From: Ciona intestinalis
Lineage: Eukaryota; Chordata; Ascidiacea; Phlebobranchia; Cionidae
DNA: 64,000 nucleotides
Reading direction: 5' to 3'
NCBI RefSeq assembly: GCF_000224145.3
Contig: NC_020169.2
Span: 2,096,662 to 2,160,661 of the forward strand
This document shows positions 38,001 through 53,000 of the stretch, piece by piece. The first letter of the stretch is position 1, and the number at the start of each line of letters is the position of its first letter. Below the pieces are notes generated by a model. It worked only from the letters and a program-made list of their open reading frames with translations, was not told the origin of the DNA and did no database searches. A program made the position numbers and the translations under genes.

Positions 38001-41000
38001 TGTAAGAAGAACACCAGAATAAAGTGGTAACAGTATAGGCTCTCTAAAGGCATTGTGGGAGATATGTTTAATATCTTTGTTGTCAACCACAGCCAGTGTA
38101 CATTTTATTCCAGAATATTACCTCACCCAGCATCTGACATTTTCTATACTTTTTTATAGTTTAAAAAGCCCGCGTGATCCTTAGGCAAATTCTTAAGGAA
38201 AGTTTTTTGTGACGTGGCGCAGAAGGGCGTAGCCGGTAGCGTTCTCATCTCCGAATAAAGCAAAGCAGTTTTGAAACCAGCACCACAGTATCAATTCCAG
38301 CACTTACAAGGCAGTAGTTAATTTTAACCTACTGGAAATATGTATCTAATTGTACAAGCTTTAATGGACACAAAAGCCTGATTTTGTCACCATTAAACAT
38401 GCAAACCTGTGGTTTAGGAAAGATAAGATAATTGTAAAGCGGGGTATGTAAATATAGGGTTAGGAGACTTTGTCATTGTGAGGCTTCCGTGAATAATCAA
38501 AGCCAAGATGGGATTCTGTAACTACGTGGTTAGTTCTTTATTCTCGCTAAGTCAATAAGTCTATGGAAAGGCTGGCACAGATTTAGGCGGTTCGACTGTA
38601 TGACATAAACCAACATACATTACGTAATGCAACTGGAATTCTCATCATGTTTGTTCACATGGATTCCTGGAGTTCTGCACTGTGGTTTGAATTCTATTAC
38701 CCGCCTGTTTCCCTACTTTCCATATGGACTTTCTCATCACAGTGAAACCTCTAAGAGCACGTGTTTGTTTTGTCTGGCCAGCCTGGGGCTCCCGCGCTCC
38801 TACATAAGCCATTGTCATCTAATACCACACGAATGCAATGAGCCATGTAGAAGCAGACGCACAACCCATTTAGGTCTTTTATAAACCTTAATAAACTTGT
38901 ACGTACTTCCCAATCAAGCACACCCTATTTAAAGAAATAATCAGCGAAATAATTTTTTGCTGCGTTTATTCCAAAGCAGGCTTCGGAATTCAGTAACCGA
39001 AGTCATGTCACGCACTAAGTAAAAAGGGAATACTGCCTCTCTCCTTTTTTTCCCTTACTCTAGTATTTACGGCAATGTCTTACAATTCTCACACAGAACA
39101 ACATTCCTAATATGCACTGTTGGCTTCACAATACCTATGTTGTTCGACGAGAAGAAGATGCCGTATCATCTCATGCTACAGTACTTCGCTGGCACTGGCT
39201 CACTTGACGCCTTATTCAAGTAATGTTTGCTTATATTTGTTATTTCCAGCACATCCTATTACAGTAGTAATAATTTTTAGATTTTTAATAATACTTATTC
39301 TAAAACAGCCAAAAAAATAACTTTTTTTTAAAAGAAATTATCAAATTTTTGTACTTAAGGTTTTATTATCATTTCTAGAAAATTATATTTTTTCGTAATT
39401 TTAATTTTTAATACGAAACGTTTCCTTATTTGCCAGCAATGTAAGCTGGTTGCTTTGGCTTTTGTATTAATTGCACTTGATCCGTACTACTTCCTCCCCA
39501 GACAGTACTTTCCGCTCCAGACAGTTACGTTATTATTATTTATTTACTTTTACCTGATCGGTTCACTAGAATAATGACAGCGTTTGTTGTAAACCTCACC
39601 AACAACAGTAAAATCAACATACAATTACACCGTTATTTAAAATTTCATGATAAAATGTAAGGAATTCCCAATTTCCTTTTCAGCTGCTTTAAGTGGGCTT
39701 TGTCTTCGCAATTGGATGAGGATAACAGCGCAGAGGTTTCCTCACAGTCCAACGAACTTCCTGGTACTTAAACTTTTAACACTGATCCATGCCAATGTGG
39801 TCCAGGCAGTGCTACAATGCTTCATACTTAGTAATGTCCCTATCTCTCATACAGGCAGTGTAGACGACTTTCTAGAAGCTTGGTTGATGTTGTTAGAAAG
39901 GCTTGTAAACCCCCGGAACATTCTGAACTCCCCGTATGTGATCCATGACAAGCCAGCAGCCACAACACCAACAGATGAACTTGCACCTATAGTGGCGCCG
40001 TTCAGTGCTGTGAAATTCCTTATCAAAACACAAAAGGTAAACCAGTCGGTTTATGTTCCTAGTTTTGACTAGTACTTTAAATTTGGTTGTTGTTTTTCAG
40101 GCTGCTCTTGAAGCATTACAGCACCTCTGGTGCAGCAGGAGGCTGTCAAAGTTATCGAGTCGAATTTGTGACTCGGTAATTCTGATTCTCTGTCATTTGA
40201 TCCGCGGCGAACAGATTGCACGTGACAAACTTAACGAAGAGAGGGAAGAGCGAGAAAAAAAGGCAAAAGCAAACCCACCTACAGCGCAAGGTACTGCGTT
40301 TTAACTGTCACACACACACACGCACACACACACAATGATTTCTAATAACAAACAAAATCAATTCCCAGTAATTCGCAGCGCCTAGAACGTTAAGGCATTA
40401 TTATTCTCTTGCAATAAATCTGCCATTCGAAAACCATAGGCACTTTAACCCACACAATTCAACCAATAACCGCAAAAACCAAACATTTCAGAAGGATCTG
40501 CAGCAGAATACTATTATGATGCTCCGTTGGCGAACCGTTCAACAAGTACCTCAGTATTTTCCTCATCTCCAAGAACCAACCAAGCCACAGGTACAAGCAG
40601 CAGGGCATCTGCCATACCCACCACTCGCTCCACACGACCACCAAATCTATCTGTCGTCCATCAAGTAAGTGAATCACAGCACTAAGTTTTTTTAACTGTT
40701 CGTGATAGGATAAAACATTTTCGTCATTTTTTCTAGCTTTTTTGATTTTTTTCCTAAAAAAAAATTAGGACATTTTATCTCGTTTCCTAATTCATTTTTT
40801 GTAAATATTTCCGCTAAAAGTTGTTTTAATGCTAAATTGTATTTTGGCTGTTAAAATGCTTGTTTTGTGTAGAGTTGTAACTGTTTATGCCATTACTAGC
40901 TTGTCGACATGGGTTTTGCGCGAGAACAAGTCTTACAAGCTCTCATGCACGCTAGCACGTTGGAGGCTGCCACCGAGTGGCTGCTCACGCATTCCTCCGA

Positions 41001-44000
41001 GGACGATCAGCTCCTTAGAGCGATCTCAATGTCTCTGGAAGGCACTCCTGCTGCTGCTGCATCCGAAGAGCCGGAAACTGATGCGGAAGAAGAAGTCCGA
41101 GATCAGGTAAAAAATTGGACATTAATCACTGAAAAAAAGCTTTCTTTTTCGCCAAATATTTTGTTAACCTCTCAAAATCCCTTAAAAATGCTTTATTTGC
41201 GAAGTAGAATGCCTAAAACTGTCACGCCAATCTTTTTCCCACAAAATTGCGCCATTTTGTTCTCGTGGTTCACTTCCACCATTTAATTTCTCAACCACAG
41301 CGACCCCACGCGGATCTGCGTGATTTTTGAGTCGGCAACTTTAATTTGGTTTTCTTTTCACTATGGGATGCAAATACCTCCCCTGTGTAAAATACCACAC
41401 TTCCTATACACATACTATGCAGCCAGTAACGTCACAGGTGCTCAGATGTGGATTATATATTTGGTAAAGCATGTAGCACCACCATTTTACTAGGATGTTC
41501 AAATTTTTGTGGTTAAACTATTAAAAGTTCCAAAACAGCGCCTATGGCGTTTTTTTGTTTTCTTTTTAACATTTTATTGCCAGTTGAAATAATTTAGCAA
41601 GACGATGGTGTGTAAAATAAACTAATTGTGCATTTCCTGGTTAATTTTTACAGCGTTCTATTTTTTGTTATTTAAAAAAGGATTTTAAAAAAGTTTTTTT
41701 TATAAACCCTATATTTTTATTACTGCTTTTAAATAACTACATAATTTAAAAATGTGGTTAATTTTTTTGTTAACAATTAAAAACATTGTTTCTAAAAAAA
41801 ATTTTTATTTTTTTTTATTTTTAATTTTTTTTTTTTTAAATTGAATATATTTTTTAGGAGGGGGCACAGCTAGAGGAAGACCTAAGAGCTGCAGCAAGAT
41901 CTTCTGTAGCTGAGCCTGAGAAAAATGAGAGTTCAGAACCTGATCCCTCACAAGAGGTAAGACAATTGACAATTTTTTTGAAAAATTATCACAATTATGT
42001 TATTTTTTAAAAATGTCGCAGTTGTTTTTTTTTCTGAAATATTTATTACATTTCTGAGAAATTGTTCGGTAATTGTTATTCTTCTGAAAATATTGCCATG
42101 TTTCCGAGAAATTGTGACAATGCTGTTATGTATGGTTTTCTAAATGCAGGAGGACAAGAAAAAAAAGGAGGAGGAAGAGCAAATGAAAGTAGAAGATGAA
42201 AAAGAGATGAAAATGCTTAGTCAGGTGAAAAAAAGAAAAAAAATACACTAAAAATTTTTTTGAAGTGAAAAAAAAAATTTAAATTAAAAAAAAATTTTTT
42301 TTTAATTTAAACCTCATTTTAATTTTCCAAAATCATAAAAAAATTTTTTTTTTTTTTTTTTAAACAATATTTTATACAGGATGATGAAGAACCAATGTCA
42401 GCAAGCGATATTGATGATTTTGCTGCCAGCATTTTTGAAAGGGGGTTAGAACTAGTCAACCATCTACCAGATACTGTGTACCGGTATGTAACGGAAAAAT
42501 TGATTTAAAGGCCTTGACATGGTTCTATAAAAATTGATAAAAAGTCAATTAATGTGTTTTATAGTTAAATAATTTTTTTTTTTATATGGTACTACCCAGA
42601 TTTGGACATATTTTTGACATTTATGGTTTTAATATAAATTTTATCAATAATAAAAATTCTGTAGTTTTCTAATTTTCTTTTTTTCATTTTTATAGATGAG
42701 GTCCTTGTCAAGGACCTGGGATTTAGGCCAGATTTGGCCCATTACCCCAACACCTGGAAAGTCCATTTGAGTCTTTTTTTAATTTAGCTCTATTTTTTAA
42801 ATGTTTATTCTGGTGTTTTTAAATGCAAGTTTTTTCAGTTTGGTAATAATTACAGCTCGAAGACATATTTGTTTGTATATTTCAGTCAGGATATTTTGTT
42901 TGTCGACCTAGCCATGCAACAAATGAAATATATTTGTTTATATTTACTTTGCACAACAAGCTTGCTAAGCAATTATAAGTTATGGAATCCAAGCTTCTTT
43001 AAACGCATGCCTTTATTGCAGTGTGTGTGACGTCATTGTTGTCCTGATGAAAAGAGCCGGAAAAAACTGGTCCGATGGAGTTTTTAATAAACTAGTCGTG
43101 CAGGTAAATCTGCTTACATTTCCCTGCCTCGCGCAATTCAATTCCATCCCTTTAATATTCATGAGCAGAAAGTTTTCGAAGAAATTAACCACCATATGTG
43201 GGACTCTAACCCATCTACTTTTTGCGTAGATCAAAGAAAAATGCCAAAAACTGACGGATGATTACAAGTCTAACGGAGACGGCGTCTGGCTCCAAGATGA
43301 CGAATTCTCAGATGGTTTAGCTGCCCAAGCACTTCTGTTTGCGCTCCTCTATGAGGTGGTAGTCACAAGCACTTTTTTCTTTGCCGTTATGGTTTGCATA
43401 TTAATTTTTTTTCTTTCCAGGAAATGAAAGAGCCATGTACGCGCGTGGTTAGCCACAATGACTTGATACCAACTTTTGTAGCTCTCTTATCTTGTGCCAG
43501 CACTTGGCTGCAAGACCATAACGATGTCTCTACTACACCCAAGTCAGTATTTTACTCTCATTGGCTTAATACCTTATCTTAAAAATTAGCTAACACACAC
43601 ACACTATAGAACAGCATTTTTAAATTTGAGTAAATTTACCCCTGGGGGTAGATTCCTCGTATTTAGAGGGTAAATAAGCTACCAAAATCCACATCAGTTG
43701 ACAGGGCAGAAAAAATGTTCATATCGTAGTACTTTACCAGATATTGAACAACTCGTTGCCAAAAAGCTAGTGCATCCGTCGCATTAAATATAACTGATGT
43801 AACCAGTTGTTTTTGCTTTTTAATAAATGAGCGCCATATTACATATTAGGGGTAAATCTGATACCCATATTTGTTAAAATGGTAAAGCATACAATAAAAG
43901 TTGAACCATTCCACTAGAGTTAAGATAATTGTTGGTATAGCTAAAGGTGTAACAATAGCATTCCTATACTTAAATCTAGTCCCACTTATTGTGGTACGCT

Positions 44001-47000
44001 GCTGTTCAAAACTGTTGCATAAAGTCTAGACACAAGACACATGAAGTGTGTCACGGATCAACCACAAAAACTGATTAAATTTCAAAGCACAATACTATGG
44101 TATTAAGCAAACTTTAAACACTACAATTAAGTGCATTTTACTACAAAATAAATTTTCCTAGCATTTTTGTTCCACAAATATCTACATTTTTACATATTTT
44201 ATTATTATAATTTCAGCCCCCAAAAAAATTATTTAACAGCAAAATTTCTACCTTCAAAATTTTTAGGTGGATATCTCCGGTCCTATTACTAGTTGACCTA
44301 TACGAGCGTACATGTATAACTCTAGCAAGGAAATCTGAGCTTCAACGGCGTTTTGAAGGCCACCGTCGTGAGTGGAAATGGTTCGACGACCGTTCCGGAC
44401 GCTGGTGTAGTTATAGCGCCTCGAATCATAAAAGCATTGATGACGCATATGCTGCTAACTTACCAGGCATAAGGTGTGTGTTATTAGGAGTTTAGCTATT
44501 TATAAAACATGAACTTTATGTTTGTTAATGCGATAATATACTGTAAATTTTTGGTTTAAAGGCATAATCTGTATTTTTTTGGTAGTTGTTTTTCACACTT
44601 TAAAGCTATCAATACTAGGCTAACTTTTGAGGTTGTGGCTCAGTGACTAGTTACTTGCATTTAAACTGAAGGTCACCAGGGTCAGAAGCTCGATACTGTT
44701 AGCCGTGTCTCGGCAAGACAACAATTGTTGCTCCAACCTAGTGGTCACTAATGTGTTGTAGCCGGTGGCGCAGCCGGGAGTCGTGACCTCCCCCCCTTTT
44801 CGGGAGTCGTGACCCCCCCCCCTTTTAAACCAAAAAAAATTTTTTTTTTAATTGAAAAAATATATTTTTAAAAAATTTTATAAATAAAACCTCCCCTTAT
44901 TTTTTTTCTGGCTGCGCCACTGGTTGTAGCGTTCTAGGTTTTTAAGTAATGGGCCAACTCTGTCCTTAATCCCAATTCCTTTTGCCACGATGTAGAACCT
45001 CAAACCCCTCTAAATAATTATCCATTTAAAAATACTCTCTCAAATTTCTCACAAAACTTTATATTTGAAAGGTTCACTGCTGGCAGGCGAAGGTACACGA
45101 TTAATTTCTTACAGCTCATCCAGTTTAATGAGGAATCTGGCAACAGAAGACCGATAATGGCAACTTATGTTAAAGACAGTTCTCTCACTGACAAAGATTC
45201 AAATAAAAAATCCAAATCTGAAGGTAAAATTTTTCAGCTGATTTTTGGAAACTTAACTGTTTACCTCTGCTTTTCTGTTTAAAGTTTTTAGATATAGTAG
45301 GGTGGGGGTAGATGGGACACCTTTCGCACACAATACCCAAAATATCCTGATCATTTTTTAAACAATTAACAACGGTCTAAGGAAGTCGTAATGATATGAT
45401 TTGATAATTCTTTAAATGTTCTTTGTTTACTACCAAATGGGACGAGAAAATAGAATGAAAAGGTGTCCCATCTTCCCCCACCCTGCTCCATGTTGGTTGT
45501 TAAGCACTAGTTTTTTTCCTAGTGTATGTTGATGTACTAACCCATTGGTTGTCAGAGTGCATTTAGACACCTGGTATCTCATTTTAATTTTTCTTACAGG
45601 CAAGGCATGCTATTTTCCATTTATATGATTTTTTTAGCCCGCACATTAAATCTTTTCTATTTTGTTGTATTAATAAAAAAACCTAAAAATCTAAAATAAA
45701 CCAAATGTAAAAAACGTTGCCAAATTCTAATATTGCTCGTGTGTAAAAAAACACATTTTCAAAATTATAAATAAATTTTAAAATTATAACTTAATTTAAA
45801 AAAACAAACAAAGTTCTCAAATTATAGCTAAACATTTTTCAGAAGAAACCATGGAAACAGACAACAATGGAAAAGCTGCAGAACCGGTTCCAACCAGCTC
45901 TGAGGAAAGTTTTTCCGGTTTTATCCGGTTGAGTCCAGTGGATGCAGACAAGCTGGTTCACTCATGTACTGCCTTTGTATGTCTGCCTGTAGATGCCGAT
46001 ACATTACATTCGTCTATGAGATTACTTTTAAGGTAAGTTTAGAAGGTTTTTATTCAAAATTACTTGATTTTAAAAGTTTAGAGTGTTTTTATTCAAAATT
46101 ACTTGATTTTAAAAGTTTAGAGTGTTTTTATTCAAAATTATTTGATTTTAAAAGTTTAGAGTGTTTTTATTCAAAATTACTTGATTTTAAAAAGTTTAGA
46201 GTGTTTTTATTTAAAATTACCTGATTTTAAAAAGTTTAGAGTGTTTTTATTCAAAATTACTTGATTTGTTAAAATTTATTTAAATTTTATCCAAAAAATG
46301 TGGTCATTGCTGCCACCGTTGTGGGCGTATTTGTCCTTGGGTAAGACACTTGACAACAATAGCACAAAGTTACATACATGGTAACTCATAAGCAGGTACG
46401 AGGTATATGAAACATAACACTTGCCCTGTTTAAGGACTTCCCCACCAAACTATAACATAGACATTAGTATGACCACTCTTCATATTAACACAGTTATTTA
46501 AATGGTATCAAAAAATAAAAATACACATAAACTGAAACACCATGAACATCAAAATATCATATGTCATTAATTTTTGTTTAATTTAGCTAATGCATTATAC
46601 AGTAGGGTGGGAAAAGATGGGATACCTTTTTGTTCTATTTTCTCGTCCTATTTTGTAAACAAAGAACATATCCTCACGACTCTCGTAAACCGTTGTTAAT
46701 TGTTTAAAACACGATCAGAATATTTATATATTATGTGCTAAAAGGTGTCCCGTCTTCCTCCACCCTACTATACTTAAAAAAAAACAAAAACAAAAAATTA
46801 AACAAAAAATTGCCACAATGCTACGACACTTATTTCTCCACTTCATACAGATTAACTCGTAATGGTATAGAGGGCGGTCACCTACGTGCTCTAATGTTCG
46901 CTGAACTTGGTGGCCCTGCAGCGCTTCTGAGACTTAAATTTAAACACGGTTTTGTGGGATTTGCCTCCCTTGCTACACTGCTGTTACGACATATACTAGA

Positions 47001-50000
47001 AGAGGATGCTACATTAAAATACTCAATGGATAAGGTGGGTGTTACATTTTAGGTGACTTGGTACATTTTTACAGGTCTCGNNNNNNNNNNNNNNNNNNNN
47101 NNNNNNNNNNNNNNNNNNNNNNNNNNNNNNTCGAATGAAAAGGTGTCCCATCTTCCCCCACCCTGCTCCATGTTGGTTGTTAAGCACTAGTTTTTTTCCT
47201 AGTGTATGTTGATGTACTAACCCATTGGTTGTCAGAGTGCATTTAGACACCTGGTATCTCATTTTAATTTTTCTTACAGGCAAGGCATGCTATTTTCCAT
47301 TTATATGATTTTTTTAGCCCGCACATTAAATCTTTTCTATTTTGTTGTATTAATAAAAAAACCTAAAAATCTAAAATAAACCAAATGTAAAAAACGTTGC
47401 CAAATTCTAATATTGCTCGTGTGTAAAAAAACACATTTTCAAAATTATAAATAAATTTTAAAATTATAACTTAATTTAAAAAAACAAACAAAGTTCTCAA
47501 ATTATAGCTAAACATTTTTCAGAAGAAACCATGGAAACAGACAACAATGGAAAAGCTGCAGAACCGGTTCCAACCAGCTCTGAGGAAAGTTTTTCCGGTT
47601 TTATCCGGTTGAGTCCAGTGGATGCAGACAAGCTGGTTCACTCATGTACTGCCTTTGTATGTCTGCCTGTAGATGCCGATACATTACATTCGTCTATGAG
47701 ATTACTTTTAAGGTAAGTTTAGAAGGTTTTTATTCAAAACTACTTTTAAGGTAAGTTTAGAGTGTTTTTATTCAAAATTACTTGATTTTAAAAAGTTTAG
47801 AGTGTTTTTAATCAAAATTACTTGATTTTAAAAAGTTTAGGGTATTTTTATTCAAAATAACTTGATTTTATGATTTTATTCAAAATTACTTGATTTGTTA
47901 AAATTTATTTAAATTTTATCCGAAAAATGTGGTCATTGCTGCCACCGTTGTGGGCGTATTTGTCCTTGGGTAAGACACTTGACAACAATAGCACAAAGTT
48001 ACATACATGGTAACTCGTAAGCAGGTACGAGGTGTATGAAACATAACACTTGCTGTGTTTTAAGGACTGCTCCAGCAAGCTATAACATAGACATTAGTAT
48101 GACCATTCTTCATAACACAGTTATATAAATGGTATAAAAAATAAAAATAGACATAAACTGAAATACCATGAACGTTGAAACATCATATGTCATCAATTTT
48201 TGTTTAATGTAGCGAATGCATTATACAGTAGGGTGGGAAAAGATGGGACACCTTTTTGTTCTATTTTCTCGTCCCATTTAGTAAACAAAGAACATTTAAA
48301 GAATTAGAAAACCATATCCTCACGACTCTTATAAACCGTTGTTAATTGTTTAAAACACGATCAGGATATTTATATGTTATGTGCTAAAAGGTGTCCCGTC
48401 TTCCTCCACCCTACTATACTTAAAAAAAACAAAAACAAAAAATTGCCACAATGCTACGACACTTATTTCTCCACTTCATACAGATTAACTCGTAATGGTA
48501 TAGAGGGCGGTCACCTACGTGCTCTAATGTTCGCTGAACTTGGTGGCCCTGCAGCGCTTCTGAGACTTAAGTTTAAACACGGTTTTGTGGGATTTGCCTC
48601 CCTTGCTACACTGCTGTTACGACATATACTAGAAGAGGATGCTACATTAAAATACTCAATGGATAAGGTGGGTGTTACATTTTTGGTGACTTGGTACATT
48701 TTTACAGGTCTCGAAACACAAGGCTCTTATTTTTTACTGTTCTACGTTGTAATGTTTTATTGAAATAGTGGTAAAATGTGAGGATAACTTCATGTCTAAA
48801 CGGTAATTTTTTTTTAAAATTTATACTTAACTGGCCTTAATTCACAATACAAGCACGAAATACAGTATTAACTAAAAATTAGTAGAAAAATACCTTTTTT
48901 CCAATTTCCGATGTTTCTAAATTTTCTATTTTTTTAAATTCACTAACTTTTAAAAATTTTGATCAAATTTCAATTTTTTTTTAATTTTTTTTTTTTTACT
49001 TTTTTTAAAACATCAGTTCTCATGTTGTATTGATCCGCAGGCAATCCATGATATCACTGTAAGTGGGGCAGGAAACGCAAGTTGTGGCGTGACATCCGGC
49101 AGCGTTGGTGCCAGGGAGCTTCACTATGTGCTCAGAGCTCTTGCTCCGGCTGCCTGCCAACATCCGGACCTGTTCTCGGAGGCATGCAAGAAGAATATGA
49201 AGATTGTTCTTCCTTCTCTTACCAGCAGAAGTAAGGTTATCTCTAGAAAAGTCATACAAAAAAAATTTTATTGGCCTTGATTTTTTTGTTTGTAACGTTT
49301 TTTTATTAAATTTTCAATGATGTTTTTTATTAATTTTTTAGAAAAATTTTGGCGGACATTTATAATATAGACTATAACTAGTCAAGCATAGATAAATATG
49401 GTGAATGCATTATACTTTGGCACTGCTTGTTTGTATGTACAATCAACACACAGTAAACGTCCTATACTGCTTAAATTGCGGTGATAAAACATGTGGTCAT
49501 TGGTCACCCCTGTTTAAAAGTTAAAATGTCATGTTCAGCTACTATGACCATCTAACTATCAATTCCCTTGCCTCACTATAGAACCCAGAGGTTCTTAACA
49601 TTTTCAAGACTTTAGCTATTTTTTTCATACATAAATCTTATATCTTACTGATTTAAAAAATAGTGTAGTTCACAAATTATTTTTTTTTTATTTTTTGTTC
49701 AAACTAAAAAAATCTTTATGTATTTTAAGTGTTACGCACACCATAAGCCAGTGGTCTAACTATACCATATGAACTAAAGTTCACATGCCTCTATTTCTAA
49801 ATTATTAATTTAATATTTTAAATGTCATTGAATAATTCATCGATTTTTCTGCTTTACCTTTAGTTTATCATAATCCACACACACGGCATTTGATCTAATC
49901 TTTACACATGAAACTTAATTTAGATTGTTATTTTTAGGTCTTGGTCTGAAAAAAAAGTAAAGTTCACAAATATTTATAAAATTCTCACAAAACTTTTAAA

Positions 50001-53000
50001 AAAATATCTATATGATCTAATATAATGTTACGTGTCACTTAAAAAATATGGGTTTACCTTAAATATTTTTGCCTTAAGGTGACTGTACAAAGTATCCGGA
50101 ATTCGTCCGTTTTATCTGTTTTGTCCGGTTTTCGCTACCGCATGTGGAATTCGGTAATGGGTTTGCATACGACTTCGCAACCGAATTCGCATGCCGGATA
50201 CTGTGTACAGCCACCTTAAGAGTGTTACTTTTGCAATATTATCCCAGATCCTCTTCCAAATTAAAAATGTTTTTGCCTTAAAAAAATGACGAAATTTTAT
50301 TATAAATTAAAAAAATATTGTACCAATTTTATAAAAATTAAAATGTATATATCTTCCCAAATTTAATTAAAACTTTAAACAGCGAAACTTTTGCCTATAC
50401 ACTTCATAATTAAAAAATAAGTCCGGATTTAAAATATATATCCACCAATTTCATTAAAATAAAAAAAGACATGCCCAAATTTAATCAAAACAGTGAAACT
50501 TTCTCTTTGTACCTTATAATAAAAAACACAACATTAATTTAAAACAGACGTGGAAACAGAAGAAGACAACTTAGTGAGTTCTACAGGTGTTCAAATCATC
50601 AGCCAATCAAAGAGAACCCAACAAGCTCAACCATCCTTACATTTACCACCTGTTGTGGTGGAAACATTGAAATTACTTCTAGATGCTCTTGTTGCTACTG
50701 ATGATTTTGGTTCTGAAGGTAGAAAGACATTAAGTTAATAACTTTAATTACTTTAAAAATTTAATTGCACAATTTTGGTAAAGTGCTTTTTCATTCAATA
50801 ATTTTAATACAGTTTTTACTAAAAAAATAAAAAAATTAAGCTGTTTTAATTTCTAGTGTGTATAATCTATATAATTGAAAATTTGTATATAATTTTGTAA
50901 AAATGGTAAACTTTTATAGGCTATAACGTTAGAAAAAAACTATACATTTAGTATGCCTTAACGTATTGTGTATAATTTTAAAAAGTAACACTTTTAAAAA
51001 GTTTGAGAATAAAATAATATAATTTAAAAAAATAAAAATTTAAAAAAAATATAAGAATAGAAAATTAGAATTTTTAAAGTTTGTGTTTCTAGCAGGTGCA
51101 GATCAAAGAAACTCCAGTACTTCAGTGAAGGTATTTAATAATTGATTCATATGCATTGATCAGTATATTATTAAACCTTGTTTATTCTTTATTAGTTGGA
51201 TGCGAGTACTTCCACATCTAAAGATAATGAAGAACTGAATCTGCATCAGATTTTGCAATCGGAGCATTCTTTTGGGGAGAAGACACAAGTAAAAAGTGAG
51301 GAGGGTGCCAAAAAATCTGACCATGACCCAAAAGCCAGCATGGAAGGTGACTTTAAACTGTGTTTATTCTCGCATATTGAATGAATGCAATATTGTGTGG
51401 CGGGAAAACGACACTAATTGTTTCCCTACATAATAATAGTAGCACAAGTAATATATTAGGGTGGGGGAAGATGGGACGCCTTTTCATTCATTTTCTCATC
51501 CCATTTGGTAGTAAACAAAGAACACTCGAAGAATTTTAATACCGTATTCTCACGACTTTCATAAACCGTTGTTTAGTTTAAAGCATGATCACGATGTTTA
51601 GATATTATGTGCATAAGGTGTCCCATTCTCCCCCACCCTACTATACTATTCACATTAACAGTAATTTTATCACACTATACCTTAACAAAAGCAATTTTCA
51701 CTAATTTTATTTACGGTCCTAATTTTCCAAATAACCTAAACCCAATCTCACTTAAAATTACCGGTTTACATTCTTTCAAAGCACCAAATCCACACAAAAT
51801 TTAAAATTCCTTTTTTACCCAAACAGGCAAACCCCTGGTTACTAAGTCAGCCATATTAAGACTGCTTGCTGAGTTAGTGAAGTCGTACCCATCATGTGCC
51901 TACCTGCTTGCCAACCATCAATACAAAGCAAATATGACGCCTATTGTCACTCAGGTAACATTGGCTATTTTTTTACGTTGAACTATTTTTTAAATATTTT
52001 TTTAAATTGATTTCTCTATTATTTGAATATATGCGTTTACAAGATTTTTTTTTAATTTTATGTTTTTTTTTTGGTATGAAGAACCCTTTTGATTTTGTTT
52101 CTTTTTTGGCATAAGGAATTTTTTGATTTCTTTGGTAACAATATTAAAGTAAACTGTCTGAAATTGTATGTGTTTTTTTTTTGGTATAGAGAACTTTTGA
52201 GTTTTTTTTCTTCTTTTTTTGGTATAAGGAACTCGTTTGATTTTTTGGTAACAATATTAGAGTAAATTGTTTAAAAAACCATCATAAATTTGACTGATGT
52301 ATTATGCTTGATTCAACTAACTGTATAGTAGGGTGGGGGAGACGGGACACCTTTGGCACATCATATTTAAATACCCTGATCTTGTTTTAAACAATGGTCT
52401 ATACTGGTTGTGAGGATATGTTTTTATATTTCTTTGAATGTTCCTGGTTTACTACCAAATGAGACAAGAAAGTCCACTGAAAAGATGTCCCATATTCCCC
52501 CACCCTACTATATATAATACAACACATAAAATATTATATAATGTATATTTAAACCTCCAACTTCGCAGGATTGTTCTTGTCTGTCTTTCATTCTTGACAA
52601 CCTTCTGACCCCACGTACTGAAGAAGCCGTGGCACCGACGCCACCAATAGGAGCCACGACTTCACAAGCCGTGCCACCAACCAACACAGCAGCTGAAGCC
52701 ACAGGAAGCCAGGTTAGCACAAAAATAAAAATAAATTAGAAAAGATTTTTGGTTATGTTTTAAATAATTACAATGTAACTTGCCGGTATCTGTTTTTCTA
52801 TTTTTAAATATATTTTTCCAAATTTAAAATATGTTTTCCTAATCTAAAAGTATTTTTTCTAATTTAAAAATATTTTTTTTCTAATTCATAAGTGTTTTTT
52901 TCCCAATTTAAAGGTGTTTTTTCCTAATTTAAAAGTTTTTTTTTCTAATTTTAAAAGTATTTTCGTACTTGTAAAGTGTTTTTCCTTATTTACAAGTATT

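Noticed and set aside
45843..48667. Internal tandem exon duplication creating a longer HUWE1
   Set aside because: Exon phases are incompatible, and a 50-N gap separates the copies, so two haplotypes are the better explanation.
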